The position numbers were made by a program, and so were the translations under genes. Below are positions 62,395 through 64,000 of a DNA stretch of 64,000 bases, in pieces (positions within the stretch are counted from its first letter, which is position 1; every line of letters starts with the position of its first letter). The stretch comes from Climacteris rufus (lineage: Eukaryota > Chordata > Aves > Passeriformes > Climacteridae), in assembly GCA_013398175.1 (NCBI GenBank), contig VZRZ01007768.1, positions 291,364 to 355,363 on the forward strand. The letters run 5' to 3'. Below the pieces are notes generated by a model. That model was not told the DNA's origin. It ran no database searches and worked only from the letters and a program-made list of their open reading frames with translations.

Positions 62395-64000
62395 TGGGAA
62401 TTCATGGTTGCAATGTTATCCCTCAACACTTCATTCATGATGATGTACAAGGCATAACACAGCCCTCAGAGTGCTGTGCTGTGTTCCAATTACGAGGAAA
62501 GACTGAGTGTTTCAAGTCCTAGAGATGATTGATACCTGTGTAAGTTTATCATGCTGCCAATAAAGCAAGCTAGTCTTGTGTCTGAAACAGTTTTTATATT
62601 AATATATACATGGCTATTGGGTCCAGAAACCATAACCAGAAAGGCTGGGTAAGTATTAAATTCTGAATATTTCATATTGTACATTAAAAAAAATTTGTCA
62701 TTTCAGATAAAAAATGGTCTGATCTTCAAGAACTCACCAGGTTATAAATAGAGGTAACCTGTAGCATTTATATGAAGAATAACAGTGCATTGAAATAGAA
62801 GAAAAACAGGTAAATTGATGCTGCAGTGCTTACTGCAGTATTTGGCAAAACAACCCTAAGGTTCTCATTCTCCCCTAGGATTTATAGATCCCATAAATTT
62901 GAAAAGATCCACCAAAACCCCAGCTCAGAATAAAACCAATCAAAATCGTCAAAGAAACTGAAGCAAGACACCTTAATTTGGAAAATTGCACACTATAGCT
63001 TCTACTGAGACTTCCTGATAACTCTTTAGTTAATTCCATTTCCCACAATCTTCCACTATTATTTATATCTGAAGGTGTGAGTCTTGTGCAAACAAGCAAA
63101 CAAGCAAACAAAAAAACAACAAAAAACCCAAACAAAGGCAATTCAGTGTTTATTTAATTAAAATCAAGTGTCATTTACCATCAGTATTTATGAGTCTCTA
63201 CGCCTTGGTCAGACATGAAACCTGAATTGCATTCACAGGCAGGTTGAAGAAGAAGTGATACATTCCTGGAAAAAAAACCAAGATTGAACAGAGAAACCAA
63301 AGACTGAAGAAGAAGCAGGATGGTTGTGATTAAACATATAATGGTCATACAGTGGGTACAACCCTCTTCAGAAATACTGATCTTCCTTTTCTTTTTTAGC
63401 CATCAGACAAGAAAGAACAATGATTACATAACTGAAACTTCACATTCCTTCAGCTTCTGCTCAGAAAACCTTCTAAGTCTCCTATTGCTAATAATCATTA
63501 CATGAGGCATCAGACTTTGAAGAGTAACAAAATTTCTTCTTTTGGTGCAATCTAAAAATAAATATGGGTATAGCCTAGCAACAGCTTCATAATAGTCCTA
63601 CTTACAATGAGATTGTTTGATCAAAAAATATTATCCAGTCTTACACCTTTAGGATGTCTCAAAACCATCTCCATTAACAAGACTGTTTGCCTGGAAGTCA
63701 TAACTCTGAGTTATTCAAAACCTCGTCTGCAGGACAACAGAATTATACTTGTTCTTAAACATAACAGTCTTTCTGGGTCATTGTGTGAAAACATACAAAA
63801 TGGACTCTAAGCATGCATAACCCTGTGTTCCCTACCCTCTTTTGTTTTATTTTACACCTTAAAAAGTGATACTGTGAGGTGATGTGAGATTTTGCATTTC
63901 CATTCACAGCAGAGGACTCCATGGAGTGCTCTGTTTGTGACCCTTATCCTTGCCACACATCCTTGCTTGGGAGCATGATCATTTTGGACAGCCTGCTGTG
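62395..64000. other. Unique DNA with a CAAA-rich tract
   Basis: No gene supported. Positions about 63089-63140 form a degenerate CAAA/CAAG low-complexity tract. Confidence 0.5.

Overview
The window looks like vertebrate, and specifically avian, nuclear DNA from a gene-poor or intronic stretch. I see no bacterial gene organisation: no open reading frame exceeds about 124 codons, both strands carry only short chance frames, and there are no operons, ribosome-binding sites or CpG islands. The avian assignment rests on several truncated CR1 LINE 3' ends, some ending in the diagnostic octamer tail (ATTCTRTG)n, and on long-terminal-repeat (LTR) remnants of the kind common in bird genomes. A passerine-type bird is plausible, but the species cannot be read from this sequence.

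Layout. Positions 1-28000 are mostly unique AT-rich DNA with CR1 fragments at about 4761, 8521, 19350 (weak) and 24461, and a possible tRNA-like SINE remnant near 13.5 kb. At 27995-28275 lies the one open frame that looks protein-like: a possible terminal or alternative exon, of unrecognised family. A pure (AAAAG)30 microsatellite follows at 29.3 kb. From 31.2 to 32.4 kb there is an old CR1 piece and then an AT-rich block with six TAATTA motifs, a possible developmental enhancer. A CR1 copy and an LTR-derived block sit at 34.0-35.3 kb, and a CA/GT imperfect foldback at 36.6 kb. At 42.7-43.5 kb there is a CR1 3' end, then a 426-bp LTR-like unit with TATA-like and AATAAA signals, butted directly against a second CR1 tail. 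CR1 remnants recur at 45.9 and 53.1 kb, with a possible ancient amniote retroposon at 47.0 kb. A 765-bp antisense solo LTR with a perfect 5-bp target duplication is at 56.7-57.4 kb. A perfect 14-bp inverted repeat with a 65-bp spacer lies at 58.4 kb, and two small tandem duplications at 62.2-62.4 kb.

The window holds no set of genes working together. Its content is retroelement debris, microsatellites and possible noncoding regulatory DNA. I found no convincing undescribed multi-gene system. The items most worth a second look are the candidate exon at 28.0 kb, the LTR/CR1-tail junction at 43.48 kb, the inverted repeat at 58.4 kb and the TAATTA cluster at 31.8-32.4 kb.
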